Source of the DNA: JBAZOD01 sp041648955
GTDB taxonomy: Bacteria > Patescibacteriota > Patescibacteriia > Patescibacteriales > JAQTRU01
DNA: 6,048 bases
Assembly: GCA_041648955.1 (NCBI GenBank)
Contig: JBAZOD010000059.1
Coordinates: forward strand, 1-6,048
Direction of reading: 5' to 3'
Shown: positions 5,511-6,048 of the stretch, one piece after another
Numbering within the stretch: position 1 is the stretch's first letter
How the letters are laid out: every line of letters begins with the position of its first letter
Translations under genes and position numbers: made by a program
Notes under the pieces: generated by a model
What the model saw: the letters and a program-made list of their open reading frames with translations, nothing else
Told to the model about the DNA's origin: nothing
Databases searched by the model: none

Positions 5511-5541
5511 TTTCACAGTGAACTTTTGGTTTGTTTATATT

Positions 5542-6015
5542 CTAAGACAATTTATTTATTTCGTCAACAAATTTGTCTATTTTTTCTTCACAATTTTTTA
5601 CTTCTTTAGTAAGAATCACCAATCCAGCTAATGATTTCAGACCGGTGATATTCTCTATCTCCCGGAAAGCCTTCTCTGCTCCGTCCCCGCCCATCGTGCA
5701 GAAGCAGGCGATATTTTTAAATTTATCAACATTATTCATGAGATATGCTCTCACCGGACTGGAAAGATTCCAGGCCCAAATTGGCGTCCCGATTATCACC
5801 AAATCGTAATCAGCCGGATTTTTTACCGTCGGCTTGATATTTGCCGGTTTCTTCGCGCCCGCTTCTCTTCCGCAGGTTAAATATCCAAGCACCCCGGAAA
5901 CATTCTTTACAGTAAAAATTTCTTCTATTTCGCAATTAAGTTTAGCACTAATAATCTCCCCTACCTTTTTTGTTGTTCCCGTGCGGGAAAAGTAGGAAAT
6001 GAGTATTTTTTTCAT
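5542..6015 (-). CDS. Flavodoxin-like FMN protein
   Basis: This 157-residue protein has the length and layout of a short flavodoxin, an FMN-binding electron carrier or small flavin reductase of the cytoplasm. The N-terminal strand MKKILISYFS leads into the phosphate loop SRTGTTKK at 10-17. DYDLVIIGTPIWAW at 69-82 followed by NLSSPVRAYL is the second FMN loop, with W80 and W82 placed to stack on the isoalloxazine ring. ACFCTMGGDGAEKAF at 103-117 is the third. It resembles the stand-alone flavodoxins of anaerobes more than the multi-domain FprA type. An extra stretch with C28, C48, C104, C106 and C142 is present, but no CxxC pair. It precedes the DUF1858-like gene by 42 bases, which suggests a joint redox task. 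The ATG at 6015 has no clear Shine-Dalgarno (an AGGA lies more than 20 bases upstream) and the promoter is probably beyond or at the window edge. Confidence 0.9.
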   Translation of the reverse strand: MKKILISYFSRTGTTKKVGEIISAKLNCEIEEIFTVKNVSGVLGYLTCGREAGAKKPANIKPTVKNPADYDLVIIGTPIWAWNLSSPVRAYLMNNVDKFKNIACFCTMGGDGAEKAFREIENITGLKSLAGLVILTKEVKNCEEKIDKFVDEINKLS

Positions 6016-6048
6016 ATAATTGTTATTCTTTTATTTTCCTGAGAAAAA

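Noticed and set aside
1..6048. TGA recoded as glycine or tryptophan
   Set aside because: Two genes (ending at 2048 and 5254) stop at TGA, one inside a terminator, and the eight proteins read through with no internal TGA, so the standard bacterial code is used.
1..6048. CRISPR array, tRNA or insertion sequence
   Set aside because: The only direct repeats are the two copies inside the CxxC gene; no cloverleaf, transposase or terminal inverted repeats were seen.

Overview
This is an AT-rich bacterial window in which all eight genes lie on the minus strand, so transcription runs from high to low coordinates. Non-coding gaps are all under 150 bases and hold mostly hairpin terminators and promoters. 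I see no tRNA, rRNA, CRISPR array, insertion sequence or phage gene. TGA is used as a real stop at two genes, so the standard bacterial code applies and not the code in which TGA is glycine. Several things point to a Candidate Phyla Radiation (Patescibacteria, Parcubacteria-like) genome: the CxxC-x17-CxxC protein with a lysine-rich tail, the many starts without a Shine-Dalgarno site, short compact genes and unrecognised membrane proteins. This placement is inference.

Region by region, in order of transcription. (1) 6015-5254 holds a small redox pair: a flavodoxin-like protein, then a short cysteine-rich DUF1858-like protein with a very strong Shine-Dalgarno site. The pair ends in a terminator whose first arm is inside the coding sequence. 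(2) 5164-4583 holds a basic protein with two zinc-ribbon-like CxxC-x17-CxxC repeats, ended by a hairpin terminator. (3) 4433-3651 holds a GT2-like glycosyltransferase with a near-consensus promoter, a strong Shine-Dalgarno site and clearly higher GC than its neighbours. (4) 3546-2608 holds an NAD-dependent sugar-nucleotide epimerase (GalE/WbpP type). (5) 2515-1 holds a probable three-gene operon: a four-helix membrane protein of unknown function, a single-pass membrane protein with a large outer region that looks like two beta-sandwich domains, and a RodA-type glycan polymerase cut by the window edge.

The common theme of regions 3-5 is the cell envelope: a sugar-nucleotide epimerase and a glycosyltransferase for surface glycans, and RodA for peptidoglycan elongation with two unrecognised membrane partners. 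The most notable regulatory signal is an extended -10 promoter placed exactly six bases ahead of the first gene of the rodA operon, which predicts a leaderless mRNA. I see no clear new defence or mobile system. The best candidates for something undescribed are the two unknown membrane proteins linked to rodA.
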